Shown: positions 48,331 through 60,246, numbered from the stretch's first letter. The stretch: 64,000 bases of DNA from Cyanoderma ruficeps (GCA_008694505.1 VZDJ01007747.1:43916388-43980387), one strand, 5' to 3'. Notes: generated from the sequence alone by a model not told the origin. A program made the numbers and translations.

Positions 48331-50346
48331 ACCTTGGGGGTACCAAGATTATTGTCTCCCATCACTTGTATTTGCACTGGACTTTTAAGTCAAAATTTCA
48401 AAATGTAGGTGTTTAAATTTTAAATGGGTTAAATTTTTACAAATTTAACAAGTTTAGATCAAACTGCAGACTTCCTTTAAGTCATGCTACTGTATCAGGG
48501 TGTTTGATGACAAATTTGGAGCAGCAATCAGTGATTTTCCAGATGTAATTGGAACAGATCAATTGACAAAAATAGGGATTTGAGCACCTGCCTTACAAAA
48601 TTAATGTCAGCTTAGAAATGAAGAATATAGAAATCCTTAGTGACTGCTGAAAAATTTGGTCAAATATAACTGTAAGTCAGGAGGTTTACTTTCTGAAAAG
48701 TTTAGAACTTACTACAATGTAATGCAACATTTAAAAAGCCAGAGTATTCTCTTGAATTCATGTTTTCTCTTGCTTTTAGGATTGTTGGTAATATCCCTGC
48801 GGGACTCAAAACCCCCAGAGAGAAACTGGTTTCTGTGTGACCCTTTCAGGGCAAGGTTTCATCTGAACCTGCCACAATGGGAACACAGAAAGTCAGAGCA
48901 GTTTGTTCTCGGATCAGAGAGAGACAGAGATAGTGGAAACTCGAACTGTGGTGATACAGATCTTTATCCAACAGGCAGCACAACTTGGAAATTAAAAACC
49001 TGCTCTCATTTGTTGCAGTACTGAGCCAGTGAGTGCTTCCTGAAGAAGGCCTGACATGAAAAATAATTTTAATAAGTACTAGAGATGTGCTTCAAGATTT
49101 TCTAAGGGATAGTCTAAGCCATGATAAGTCTGGTACAGAGAAAGAAAGAAAGACAGAGAGAAAGAGGGAAAAGAATGGAGAGAGGAAAAGAGAAAAGGAA
49201 GGAGAGGATAGAGAAAGGAGGGGAGGAAAGNGGAAGGAAGGAAGGAATGAATTGGGGGAGATAAGATAGAAGGATAAGCTCAGAGGTAGGTTGTTAAACT
49301 CATTTAGCAGCCAGGCAATGCTAAGATAGCAGCTCTCTGTTATCAATGAGAGTTGTGCTCCAGGCAGAATTTCCTTGGCGCATTATTGACCTTTAAAATT
49401 ACCTCCTACTCCCAAATATTGCTCCATGCTGCTATCTTTTATTATACTTGGCTTTCTTACAGCATTTGTTTATCAGTCTGCTCTTCTGTGTTTACCTTCA
49501 GCCTTTCAGAAGCAATTACAGAGGATGGGCATAACTCAAAATAACAGGTACAGCACAGAGACAAGAGAGGCTAACAAAGCTCAGGATGAAGGAAAAAATG
49601 GGGATGAAACTAGGGCTGGAAGCAGGAAACAGTAATAGAAGTGATATAAAGGAATCCTGTCACTCCTCATTGGGGTTTGACAGCACTGCAGCATAAAACA
49701 TGCACAAACTGGCCACCCTTTGTCAGACCAGATGTCAAGTGCACAGTCTGTAAAATAACATTGAGAGGTGCTGGTTGCAGAAGGTCAGAAATGACCCTTT
49801 GATGGACTCAGACCTTGGAGTTAACCTAAACCCCACTTTTAGCAGGTGAAGTAGCTGAAATGCTCTGAGTGCCAAGTGGAAAGGCCAAGAGATGGAACAA
49901 GGGACTATCCTACGGTAGCCAAGCAGGGATTCTGTGTGATTTCAGGTGCCACTGATAAATTGGTAAATCAGTCTTCCCTGCCCTCTGAGTCTTGCCTTGA
50001 ATAGTACAGGAAATACAAATAGAATATCATTTCCTCCTGATGTGACTTTCTTCAAAGGATTTTCTTTCTGGAAGGGTTTCCAGGACATGGTTATCCCAAT
50101 AAAAGCATCATTGTTCCTGCTCCTGTTAACATTGGACAACAAATTTCCCCTGATCTTCATTCAGAGACTGAAAAACAATTATTCTGTCTGTATGAACAGT
50201 TCAATCAATAGATCCATAAGTAACAACTAGTGGGATAAAGCACTATGCTGCTTTCCAGGGACTTTTACACTGTCTCATGAAGTAGAAAAATACTATAAAA
50301 AATAAAATAAGATGAAGAAAAAATTGAAATGTTGTGAGAAAATGTG
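48331..50346. other. Single-copy sequence with a purine tract, no gene seen
   Basis: A 122-codon + frame (48656-49024) is preceded by TTTTCTCTTGCTTTTAG at 48764-48780, which resembles a splice acceptor. The frame has no recognisable domain and I do not call it an exon. A (GAAA/GGAA) tract is listed separately. Confidence 0.45.
49136..49249. repeat. Purine-rich GAAA/GGAA tract with an undetermined base
   Basis: About 115 bp of A and G with rare C and T, containing GAAAGAAA, GAGAGG and GGAAGGAA units, and an N at 49231. Confidence 0.9.
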
Positions 50347-50480
50347 GAATCATAGAACGGTTCGGGTAGAAAAGGACCTCGGAGTTCATGTGGTTCCACC
50401 CCCCTGCCACGGGAAGTGGACATATTCCACTAAACTGGATTCCTCCGAGCCCCATCCAGCCTGACCTTGAACATTCCAAG
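50347..50480 (-). mobile_element. CR1 LINE, 3' end, antisense
   Basis: Read on +: GGAATCATAGAACGGTTCGG, GTAGAAAAGGACCTCGG, ACCCCCCTGCCACGGGAAG and CTCCGAGCCCCATCCAGCCT. It stops at about 50480. Confidence 0.9.
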
Positions 50481-51440
50481 GTGGAAAACTTATCCTTGAG
50501 TTTTCTTTGCCTTGCTAATGTCAAGGCAAATTGCTGGTTTGTCAGGTCTGATCTTGCTGTCTCAGTGCACAGGGCTGACGCTGAATTTCTCCAGGCTCCT
50601 GTCAGGCAGGGCAGTGATGCTGGGAACATGGCAGAGGGATCTTCCCTTACTCCTTTATTCATAATTAAAATTATGAGCAGCTTCAGATTGACAGCTGAGC
50701 AAGCACCCAGCAAAGTCACCCAGGAAAAAGGACACGAGGTGCCACAGTATCTTTAACTGGAAAATCAGCTTTGATTGCAGGAAACTCCTTGGGAATTGCT
50801 TGGAAGAAGCTGGATTACGTCCTTCGTGGGCACTGGTGAGCTCCGTGTTGCCCTAATGAAGACAAAACCCAAGGAAAAAAAATGCAATTGGACATAAGGG
50901 GCATCTAAACCCGCAGATCTCCTACACATTTTCTGCTTTGTTTTGTCTGTATCTCATGGTTTAGTCTCCTGGAGTTCCTCTGTCATGCACAGGAAAAACC
51001 AGGCACAAGTTATGCAAGGATTAGATGCTGCTTGGTTGAATCCCAGAGCCTTTTCCAAAGCCATCCCTTGATTTGTGGAGACCTATTAGCATAAGCCATC
51101 CTCTCCACCTGTGAAGATGAATGAAATAGCCTCTGTCTCACAAAAGTATTATAAACCCATTATAAAGATTACAAGGTGCTTGGAGACCAGGAATGTGTAA
51201 GAATTATTAGTAGATTATGATGTAGGAGTTGCACTGAGACCCCCGAGCTCATTTTCACGTAGGCCTAGAGTTATTTGTCAACAGGTAATGATTTTTTTTA
51301 CCTTCATCTGCACAAGTTAAATTCATAGTTGTGGTTCAGAGCACATTTGCCAACATATCTCAGTCAGATCCATTCAAATCCTGCCTTATCCCAGCCCTGG
51401 AATTGTGTTTTCCAGTGCATGTGCTCAAAAAGGGCAGTTT
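50481..51440. other. Single-copy sequence, no gene seen
   Basis: No gene is recognised. Frames of 122 (+) and 158 (-) codons overlap each other and the CR1 at the left edge. Confidence 0.45.
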
Positions 51441-52206
51441 CAGATGGGACAAGTTGCCCAGGGAAGTTGTGGAATCACTGTTGCTGGAAATGTTCAAAAG
51501 AAGTGTGAATGTGGCAGTTGGGTGTTGGAACCCTGGAGGCTGAAAATTTCAGGCTTTCTGTGTTAAAAGGTTCTGACTCTCAAGCAGGCATCACATGTGG
51601 CTGGAGGCTGTGGAACAGGTTTCTGAAATTGAGTGATAGCAGTGGGGTTGTGGATGTGTAGTTCGGATAGTATTGTGTGATCTCACAGGGTGAAAAACTT
51701 AGATTTAAGATTTTAGTGTATAGTAACCATGTGAGTCAAGATGGAGGATTTTGGGTGTTGTCTGCGTCCTTCTTCTTCATCTTCTTCTTCCTTCTTCTTC
51801 CTGGGTTTGGGTGGTTTTCTGTGGTTTTCTGGGTAAAAAAGGTCCACATTGGGTGGCCATTATTGGGTCAGAAATATAAATAATATAGGTGTCACCTCGT
51901 TATTGGGTGATTAGTGCTTAAATAACCTTGGAAAGAGTTAGTGGTGCTCCATTTTACCTCATTTCTCTAACTTGCTAGTTAGTGTTCATGGCTTGTGAGT
52001 CTGTAAATAAATAAGAAATAATAAACATCCAAGTCTGAACATGAACTGTGATTCCTGTGTATTAATCCCGACCTTTGAGGAGAAAAAGGAGCCAGAACTG
52101 TCACACTTGGGGACATGGATCAGTGGTGGCCTTGGCAGTGCTGGGGGAATGGTTGGACTCAATGGTCTTTGAGGGCTTTTCCAGCATTTATTATTCTATG
52201 ATCCTG
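51441..52206 (+). mobile_element. CR1 LINE, sense, split by an LTR insertion
   Basis: The left part is 51441-51522 (GACAAGTTGCCCAGGGAAGT, GAATGTGGCAGTTGGG). The right part is 52106-52206 (CTTGGGGACATGGATCAGTG, GGAATGGTTGGACTCAAT, tail TTATTCTATGATCCTGTGA). Together they follow the CR1 order TGTGGCACTTGGGGACATGG, with the LTR and a duplicated CTTGGG in between. The subtype has AGTGGTGGCC in place of the GAAGCTGTGGCTGCC block. Confidence 0.9.
51523..52105 (+). mobile_element. ERV solo LTR, family B copy 1, nested in CR1 (6-bp duplication)
   Basis: 583 bp, from TGTTGGAACCCTGG to AGAACTGTCACA. It is flanked by GTTGGG (51517-51522) and CTTGGG (52106-52111). The related CR1 sequence shows CTTGGG as the original, so the left copy mutated. 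A 6-bp duplication is typical of ERVK-type insertions. It has a CTT-rich stretch (about 51768-51800), a TATA-like AAATATAAATAATATA and AATAAA before ATCCAAGTC near 52021. About 150 bp near the 5' end are absent from copy 2 at 57691. Confidence 0.92.
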
Positions 52207-53871
52207 TGAATAACCTACTTCTGGGAGAGGGAATATTTATTTTTCGTGAACTTGTAATCAGATTTTCTCGTGGATCAGCAGAGAGGCCGCAGAGTATAAT
52301 GGAAACATTTGCATAGACTTTAATAGGCTTTGTGCTGGATCCACAGCATTGTGGGATAACAGAGTGTATTATTATTTCTTCATCTAATAATCCCATACAG
52401 CAATAGCCTTACACATATCCCATTGCTTCCCAAGGATAAAAATACCTCCTTTATCAATTTTTCTTCCCTGTTAAATTATCCTGTCAATTATTTGGCAGTT
52501 TTGTTTTTCCCACGATGACTGGCATCACAAACACCATTTCCATTTATTATCAAATATCTGTGTAGAATTTTTGAAGAATTCAAATCCTCTTTATAACAAC
52601 AAACCACTGTGGAAAATACATGTGTGTTGGTGTTTGTATCTTCGTGTGTCCTATCAGGAATTTGGCTCTTTTCCCTCTGATACTAACAATGTGTGTTTGT
52701 GTGGTTTGGGACTCAGGGAACTGCATTTTTCCATGCTTTCATTAACCATGTCAGACCTTCAGCTGAACGTAATTGCAAGTGCCAGTCTGAAGAAATTAAT
52801 TCTGTGGCTATCATCATTAGGTGGAACTGCTGGGGGTTTAATTCTGCCCTGTAGAGGAAACCCACAGAGCAAAACACCAGAGTGGGAACAACTATTGCTT
52901 TCTCATTTTGTAGCAGAAATTACTCATCAGATCACACTTTTTTCCTGCTTTAAGCACATTTTCACTTCGTTCTCCGTGCTAGGGAATTAAACATTCAGGG
53001 AAAGTGTATCTGAGTAATCCTTCACCCTGCAAAAATTTAAACACAGCACTTTACTCTGGTGTGAACAGTGAGGATAGCAGCACGCTGGCAATTTTCTTAG
53101 GACCTGTGAAAAGTCTTTTGGCCCATCCCCTGACCTGGATGGCTCTTGAACAGCCAGGTGCATTGTAGGAATGCATTTCCACACCTAAACAGATGTTTCC
53201 ACATAGGGAAGGTTTAAGACTCACCCCAAAACCCTTTAAGGGAAGAGCACTAGAAGCTTCTTTGCTCTCCTGACAGTAATTGGGTCAGTGCCAAGACAAA
53301 ACCACGGCTAGGTCTCTTTACCTGTTCTTCAGATGAGTGGCTATTCTCTATTGGGCTGTTTGCCAAAAAACCCACCACCAAATTGTTCAATACTTAAGGG
53401 AGAGCACGAGGCTTCTCAGTGCATTCTCAAGGTGTTGTAGCAGGTGTGTGGGACCTGTCCCTACACTGTGCTCAGCTTTGTTCTGTGTTTTTTTGTATTA
53501 TTTTCTTCTTTTATTAAAACCTTTTTGTTTTTCCAACACACACTCGATCATGCCGTCTTGGTAAATTCTTTAAGCCATTTTCTGTGAGGTGCTGGACACC
53601 CTCAGAGGTGTAGAACCCTCACAGAGCTAATTCCACCTGGCTCTTCAAGAAATTCAGTAGCTCATGGCAGTGGTTTGGTTGGGGTCCAGGACAGAAGGAG
53701 CCTCATTGTGTGACATATCCTCCCCAGAAAAACTCTACTTTCTTCCCACATGGCCCAGCTCTCAAGCATGCGAAGCTCATATTTGCTGATTTGGCTGTGA
53801 AAAGGGGTTTAAAATTAATGTAGATAAATAAAATGTCCCTCAGGTTAGATGCCAACCCCAAAATAATAAGA
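52207..53871. other. Single-copy sequence, possible decayed LTR at 53.2-53.6 kb
   Basis: No gene is recognised. The stretch 53200-53560 ends in a T-rich part with ATTAAAACC (about 53514) and CCAACACACACTC, which resembles the R/U5 side of an LTR. There is no second copy, no end pair and no duplication, so I do not call it. The 139-codon frame at 52571-52990 has no known domain. Confidence 0.4.
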
Positions 53872-54048
53872 TCAGGGCAACCTCATTCAATCTGGCCATG
53901 GACACTTCCTGGGATGGGGCATCCACAGCTTCTCTGGGCAACCTGTGCCAGGACCTCACCACCCTCACAGGGAGGAATTTCTTTCCATTAGCTAATTTAA
54001 ATCTGCCCTATTTCAGATTAAAACCACTGCATCTTGTCCTACAAGTAC
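53872..54048 (-). mobile_element. CR1 LINE, antisense, 3' tail missing
   Basis: Read on +: CCATGGACACTTCCTGGGAT, CCACAGCTTCTCTGGGCAAC, CCACCCTCACAGGGAGGAAT and TTAAAACCACTGCATCTTGT. The tail that should lie to the left is missing. Confidence 0.9.
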
Positions 54049-54162
54049 CAGATCTGGGTGCTGGACAGGGTGATTGAAGGTTTCACTGAATCCTTGTGAT
54101 ATCATAGAATTCTGGCAGATTTTCTGGTGTGGGAAACCTCAGAAAAAGCAGCCACTCATTCT

Positions 54163-54289
54163 TCAAGGTCAGGCTGAATGGGGCTTGGAGCACCCTGGGA
54201 TAGTGGAAGGTGTCCCTGCCAGGTGTGGAATGAGGTGATCTTGAAGGTCCCTTCCAGCCCAAACCATTCTGATATTCTATGATTCCTTC
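54163..54289 (+). mobile_element. CR1 LINE, short 3' end
   Basis: It shows TCAGGCTGAATGGGGCTTGG, GATAGTGGAAGGTGTCCCTG, AAGGTCCCTTCCAGCCCAAA and the tail GATATTCTATGATTCC. It faces the antisense CR1 115 bp to the left. Confidence 0.92.
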
Positions 54290-57158
54290 TGGATCTTAAA
54301 TTGTTTTGTGAAATTTGAGTTTTCTTTGGACCACAGGGCAGTTCAGCACTTAAAAAAATATATTTCAACCCCTCAGAAAAATACCCCCTGACAATTTTGG
54401 GCTCAATGGAGGCAAGACTGAGTGAGAAAAATTACTAACATATCCCTTATTACTCTGCTGTGTATTTCTCCACTTATACCTGGGTGGTTTGAGAGTGTTC
54501 TCAGGGGAGATGAAAGTTTGAGTCCCTTCAAGCAGGAAATAAAATTGAATCTGAAGAAGTGCTGCAGTAATTCAATTTTGGGTTCAAGGGGGATATTTGT
54601 AGGGTTCTTTTTTCTGCTCAAGTGCTTTTCTGCTATTCACACTGCAACCCTGTGAGATTGTTCTCTGCTTTCCTGCTCCAGGAGTACAACTCCCAGACCT
54701 GGATTCAGCGCACACTCCTGGGTGTTTCATGTAAACGACTCAGGCCCTTAGGCAGAGTCAGAAAAATAATGTTGACAACTAATCTGAAGATTCAGATGAG
54801 AATTAAATGCAAAATAGGTACTGGCAACCATGCTCTTCCCCTCCAGAGAAGTAATTTGCTCACAAACATAAACAGAGAATTGGGATATTTAGAAAATTTT
54901 CAGGTTAAAAAAAAAAAAAAATCTAAATATCTGTGGGTTTGGGGTGTTTGTGACAGCTGAGGAATAGGACTTTTTTTCTACCCCTCACAATCATCCAGCC
55001 CTCAATTTAATTTGTCTCCTTGTTTTGTCCTACACATGGCTGTGTTACAGACTCCAGAATTTTGTGAAAGTCCCAAAGATGCACTGAAAGTGGTTCCCAA
55101 ATCACAGAACTCGTTATTTCTCTATCTTTGCCTTAACAAAGAACCACCTTCCACCAGAAGGAATTTACAGGCCAACTTTCAAACTTTGACTGTGACCTTT
55201 AATATATAAAAGGTGCAGACAGAGTTTGTCTTTGAAATGGGAACATAAAGAGTGGAGCAAGGGGCAAAAGGGCCTCAGATATTACCAGTGAGCGGCAGCT
55301 GAAGATGGAAATGAAAGGGAATGTCTTACAGAAAGTATGAGATGTCTGGAGAGAGCAGAGTCCAATACAAACAGCTTTTCCAAGTGCACTCCATCCTCAT
55401 TAACATGCTCTGGGGCTTTGCTCCTCCCCTGTGACAGCTTTGAAAAGGATTTGAAAATTTCCTTTTGCTTCTAGCAGGTAGGCTTAATTCCTCATCTAAA
55501 GCTCACCAAAACCGAGTTAAAAAAAGGCTCTGGTTGAGGTTGGTGGACCTTGGCTCGTCTCTCTGACATTTAGCTGAGGTAGCTGAAACTCGCTCCCCTC
55601 GAGCCATGCAGAGGTTGTGTGGAACTGAGCTTTCCCTCTCTGTGTGAGGTACAATAGGCCATAGCTGAACACAGTAATGAAAAGGGAGGTCAGAAATTTG
55701 GCTTCCTTGTTAGTCCTGTGTCCTGCTGCTCGCACACTCCCTCCTGGCACTGGGGTGGAGGAGAGAACTGGGAAGAAAAAGAAATTTGTGGGGTGAGATA
55801 AAGACGGTACAACAGGACAGAAAAAAGAACGGGGGGAAAGAAGTTGGAGTAACAACAACAATAACAAGAATAATAACAAGAATAACAAGTATAACATCAC
55901 AATGATGATGATAATAATAATAATAAATCTAAACTAGCAATGCACAATGCAGTTCCTCACCACCCACAGGCAGATGCTCAGCTGGTTCCAAACCAAAGGT
56001 CCCAGGCCAGCCTTCCCCAGTTCATAAAAACACCCCACAATGCCACATGGTCTGGAATATCCCTCTGGATCAGCCTGCCCTGGCTGTGTCCCCTCTCAGC
56101 TTCATATGTCCCCAGCCAGCTCTGGCAGGGCAGTGGGAGAAGCTGAAAGGTGCTTGACTCAGTGCAAACACTGCTCAGCAGCAGCTGAAGGTCCATGTGT
56201 TATCAAAATACTCACACTGAATCCAAAACACAGCACTGTGCCAGCTGCTGGGAGGACAATTAACTCTGCCCCAGCCAGGGCACACTGCTAAGGCGCAAAA
56301 TTTGGTAAACACTCTAGAAGAACTTTGAGGTAAAATAACTAAATATTGGGGAATATGTGCATGTGAGAGCCAAATAATTAGAAACCATTTATGTTTTTTC
56401 TCTGTGGTTAAAAAAAAAAAAGAAACAGGAATAAAGGGAAAAAGGCAAATATTTGCTTCTGTGCTGCTGCAAACATCTGTTGTAACAAAATAATGTGGAA
56501 GCAGAGCAGGATGAACGGCAGGAGATCAGCACCTGGCCTGGCAGAGCTGCATCCAGGGCTCTGGAATAGCTCCGTGGGCTGTGCTGTTTGTGATGCACAT
56601 CAGAGCCAGGGATTTCAAAAATGGATTCTCAAAAAGCAGCATCCTGAGCTAAAAACCCATCAGATTCTGCATGGGGGCAAAGGCAGAAGGCAACAGTTTA
56701 ATTTTCCCCATTCCTCAGAGTATATTTTCTGTAGGGAGATCGTTCCTATTTAGGACTGACAAACATTATCTGCTGTCTCAAAAGGAGGAACTTTCTTTGC
56801 AGAGCTTGGCAGAGAGTTATTCCAGCTTTCCACTGCACAGTAGGCTGTTTCCACTTTGTATTTACAAGCCAGCTCTGTTATCAGAGCACCTGCAGGAAAC
56901 AGAGCAGATCAAGTACTTGTCTTTTCACCTGGATTCCAAACCCTGTGCTCAAGGACAGAGTTGTATCCTGCAAGGTAAAGGAAGAGCTCCTCATTCATTT
57001 TTCAGGAAGTTTTCACAGTTCAGACACAAACTGAGTGTAGATCACCCAGAAAAAGGGAAAAAAGGAGATAGTTGTGATGTGAAGCCATTAGGACACTCCG
57101 GTTAGGGTTTGAATTCAGGCTGGGGACAAAGATACTACCTCCTCTTCAGGAGGACTAG
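54290..57158. other. Single-copy sequence, no gene seen
   Basis: An A-run lies at about 54906-54920 and another at 56409-56420. Frames reach 144 codons (56671-57105) without recognisable domains. An AAC/AAT-rich repeat is listed separately. Confidence 0.5.
55850..55927. repeat. Degenerate (AAC)n/(AAT)n/(GAT)n microsatellite
   Basis: AACAAC, AATAAC, GATGAT and AATAAT trinucleotides run for about 78 bp. The antisense 127-codon frame over it is leucine-rich nonsense. Confidence 0.92.
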
Positions 57159-57346
57159 ATCATGGAATAGAAGAAAGCAGCCTTAAAGATCATCCAGTTC
57201 TATCCCCTCCCATGGGCAGGGACACCTTCCACTAGCCTAGGGTGCTCCAAGGCCTGTCTAACCTTGTCTTGGACACTTCCAGGGATCCAGGGGCAGCCAC
57301 AGCTTCTCTGGGCAACCTGAGCCAGGGCCTCCCCACCCTCACAGCA
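57159..57346 (-). mobile_element. CR1 LINE, 3' end, antisense
   Basis: Read on +: ATCATGGAATAGAAGAAAGC, CTCCCATGGGCAGGGACACC, GGACACTTCCAGGGATCCAG and CAGCCACAGCTTCTCTGGGC. It ends at CCCACCCTCACAGCAG. Confidence 0.93.
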
Positions 57347-57690
57347 GATGTATTATGTAAATGCAAAATGCAGAAAGTAAATGTTAAATCTATAAATGAC
57401 ATATAGGTGTGTATTATAAATAAATTTGAAATTCTATAACCTGAAGAACTGAGCAAGGTCACATGCTTTTTCACGTGCTTACATGGACTGTGGCTTCAGG
57501 TGGTGTTGCCTTTTTCTGTCTCTCTGGTCTCCCCACAGCTCTGAAGTCTAAAGTTCCCAATATCTCTTCCTCTTTTCTCCTTTTAACCCAGACTCTGATT
57601 TGGGTTTGGGATCATGCAGGATAGGACAGGACACAACCTCATTCTCCAGGCCCTTGCCGAGAGCTCCAGAGCAGGTAAAGGCAGGGAAGG
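57347..57690. other. Single-copy sequence, no gene seen
   Basis: About 340 bp between a CR1 and a family B LTR. The last 6 bp (57685-57690) are the left copy of the target-site duplication. Confidence 0.5.
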
Positions 57691-58111
57691 TGTTGGAATT
57701 CTGGAAACTTAGAATTTGGGATTTTAGTATGTAGCAATACATGTGAGTCAAGATGGAGGGCTTTGGACATTGTCTAAGTCCTTCTTCTTCACTTTCTTCT
57801 TCCTTCTTCAGGGGTTTGGGCGGTTTTCTGTAACTGGGTGAAAAAGGTCCACATTGAGTGGTCGTTATTGGGTCAAAAGTATAAATAATATAGGTGTCAC
57901 CTCATTATTGGGTAATTATCGCTTAAATAACCTTTGAAAGAGAAATACTCTATTTTACCTTCATTTTCTTGCTGGCTAGTTAAAGCTCACAGCTCGTGAG
58001 TCTGTAAATAGATAAGAAATAATAAACATCCAAGTCCAAACACAACACCTACATTTCCTATGTATTAATCCCAATCTTGGGAAACACAATAAAGCAGCCA
58101 GAACCATTACA
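57691..58111 (+). mobile_element. ERV solo LTR, family B copy 2 (perfect 6-bp duplication)
   Basis: 421 bp, from TGTTGGAATTCTGG to AGAACCATTACA. Both sides carry GGAAGG (57685-57690 and 58112-58117), so the ends are exact. It matches copy 1 at 51523 from the GATTTTAGT block rightward, including AAATAATATAGGTGTCACCT, GAGTCTGTAAATA and AATAAACATCCAAGTC (58021). It lacks about 150 bp near the 5' end. The shorter 5' part may be a subfamily trait or a deletion. There is no internal region. Confidence 0.94.
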
Positions 58112-59496
58112 GGAAGGGTTCACAGCATCCACAGGCATGGCAGAAAGGAAAGTTTTTCCATCCTCATGAGCTGCATGGGGCCCTTTTCCAGCCCAACCAT
58201 GTTCTGTGTATCCTTCCCACTTCAATTCCCTCGGGAAGCTGGGCAGAACATGGGTAACCCACAGGGCTTGGAGGATTTAGGGCTGACTGAGGCTCCAGTG
58301 AGCCATCCTGGGGCTGCAAGATGGCTCAAGGGTTCCCCTGCCAGCCTGGAGAGCCTCCATGCTTGCAGGCAGCATTTCCTCACTGATGCTGTAACAACGC
58401 TGCTTAGCAGTGCCTGAGTTTTCACAAGGGAATGATTTAAAAACCCCAGAAAAAATCCACAGCCCTGATGCCAAAATTAACTCTGCCTTGCAATGGACCT
58501 GCAGGTTGACCTCTGCCTGCACCCCACCACACCCCACAATATTTGCTGTGCTCAGACCTCTGTTTCAGACATTTTCCACTGAAGGTTTCTGTAGGTTGTG
58601 TTTCCTAAGAGAGATAAACATCCATATCCTCAATTGCTTCCAGAGAACTCTTTCCAGATCATTATGCTAAAGATTGTTTTCCTGTGTGGAGTTGAAGGAA
58701 GGCTGTTACTACTACCTACAGAGCTTGCTCTACCTTGACAGCAATTGTGCTGGTGATTTTTAACTCAAAGGATTCACCTTTTCAACTTTTTAGTGGTTTT
58801 TTTAGTACTTCTCCAGTGCAATCTTGGGGATAAAATCAGTTTTTATGAACATTGGAATAGAAGAGATGGTGTTAAGTTTAAAAGCCCAATTTTCATTCCT
58901 TCACCTCTGTTCAAGCCATGAAGCATCACCTTCACTGATGTAAAATGCCAAGCTCCAAACAGGAGGATCAGCAGAGCTGCTGAGATGTTTTACACAAACC
59001 TGGCCAACCCCCACCACCAGCTGAAAACCAGATGTTATTTTCCCACATCCAGACAACTTGAATTTCTCCCCTCTGCACAAGAAAAGCAAATATAAAGGTG
59101 TATTTCCCAGAGCTGGACTAAGCCTTGTAAAGAAAACCATCATCTCGACATAATGCCACAACCAGTTGAGCTCATTCTGTGTTCTGACCTTTTCCTGGAT
59201 ATCTGGAGGTCTAGGCCATGGAAATCAGATATTATATCCTGCAAGAAGTAGCTGGACCCCCTCCTGGATGACTTGTGGGTATCCTGACAAATCAGAGGTT
59301 TAAGGAAGCTGGTTTTGTCAGTCTTATTATCTTTTTTGGCACACATAACAATAGAAAAATATGGGAAGAAATACTTTAGTTCTAAAGCTCACAGGTGACA
59401 AGACAAAGGATTTCTGGACAGCATAAACATTTCCAAGGGTTTCGAAGGCAGGGAAAGGAGCAACAGGCTGCAGGAAAAAGTTGTTTGTTACTTTAT
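58112..59496. other. Single-copy sequence, no gene seen
   Basis: No gene or transposon is recognised. Frames are at most 86 codons on both strands. Confidence 0.5.
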
Positions 59497-60246
59497 TGGT
59501 CTTAGGTGGCAATATGTAACCAAAACAAATGTTTATTCTATTTTTCCATCTGTTGAAACCAGTTAGGGAGATGTTTTCTTTATCTCTTGTATAACCCATT
59601 CCTCATCACTCCAGGGGGAGGGGGCAGGTGCCTTCTGTTAATGGGCAGCTGTTAAACCCAGGTGGGGCAGTGTTCTTTATCTCTTCCACCACCCATCCTC
59701 CCTCCAGGGGATATCTGCTGTTCATGGGCCATCCAGGCTCACTGCAGGGCTGATACAATTACATCATCCCATTGGGAGATGCTCCACCCAGGGGGAGGAG
59801 CCCAGCATTCCTACCTGGATAAAACCTGGGAGTCAGAAACAGCAGATGTCCTGTTTTCCACTGGATTGCCAGAGGAAGACTGAACCCATCTCACCATTAC
59901 TGGACCCTTTTACAGGATCATCTCTACTCCAACAGAACCACATCTGCCACTCCAGGAGGACTTGATTGGACTGCTCCCAACACCCTGACCAACAGGGTGT
60001 CACGTCATATTTCCAACTCTGTCAGGGTTTCTAGAATTTTTTTTGTTTGGTTTGTTTGCTTGGGTTTTTTTTGTACTACTGCATTTGTATTCTTAATATT
60101 CCTAGTAAAGAACCGTTATCCTTATTCCCAAATCTTTTCCTGAGAGCCCCTTAATTTCAAAATTATAATTTGGAGGGAGGGCGTTTACATTTTCCAGGGA
60201 AATTCCAGCTTTCCCTGGCAGACACCTGTCTTCCCCAACCAAGACA
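59497..60246 (+). mobile_element. ERV solo LTR, family A copy 4 (perfect 5-bp duplication)
   Basis: 750 bp, from TGGTCTTAGGTGG to CCCCAACCAAGACA. Both sides carry TTTAT (59492-59496 and 60247-60251), an exact duplication. The start has TGG in place of the family TGT. It keeps the full layout of copy 3, except for a short deletion in the middle (after CATTACTGGACCC at about 59908) and an early stop in the family frame after about 73 codons (59662-59883). No internal region is present. Confidence 0.93.

Noticed and set aside
50243..50756. Frames of 158 (-) and 122 (+) codons over the same DNA
   Set aside because: They overlap each other and a CR1 end; neither has a recognisable domain.
53200..53560. 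Possible LTR 3' part with ATTAAAACC and a T-rich stretch
   Set aside because: No second copy in the window, no TG...CA ends that pair, and no target-site duplication.
56671..57105. 144-codon + frame
   Set aside because: No domain, no splice or promoter context, and only chance length for this base composition.
51517..58117. The two family B LTRs as the ends of one provirus
   Set aside because: Each LTR has its own matching 6-bp flank pair, and the DNA between shows CR1 fragments and single-copy sequence, not viral genes.
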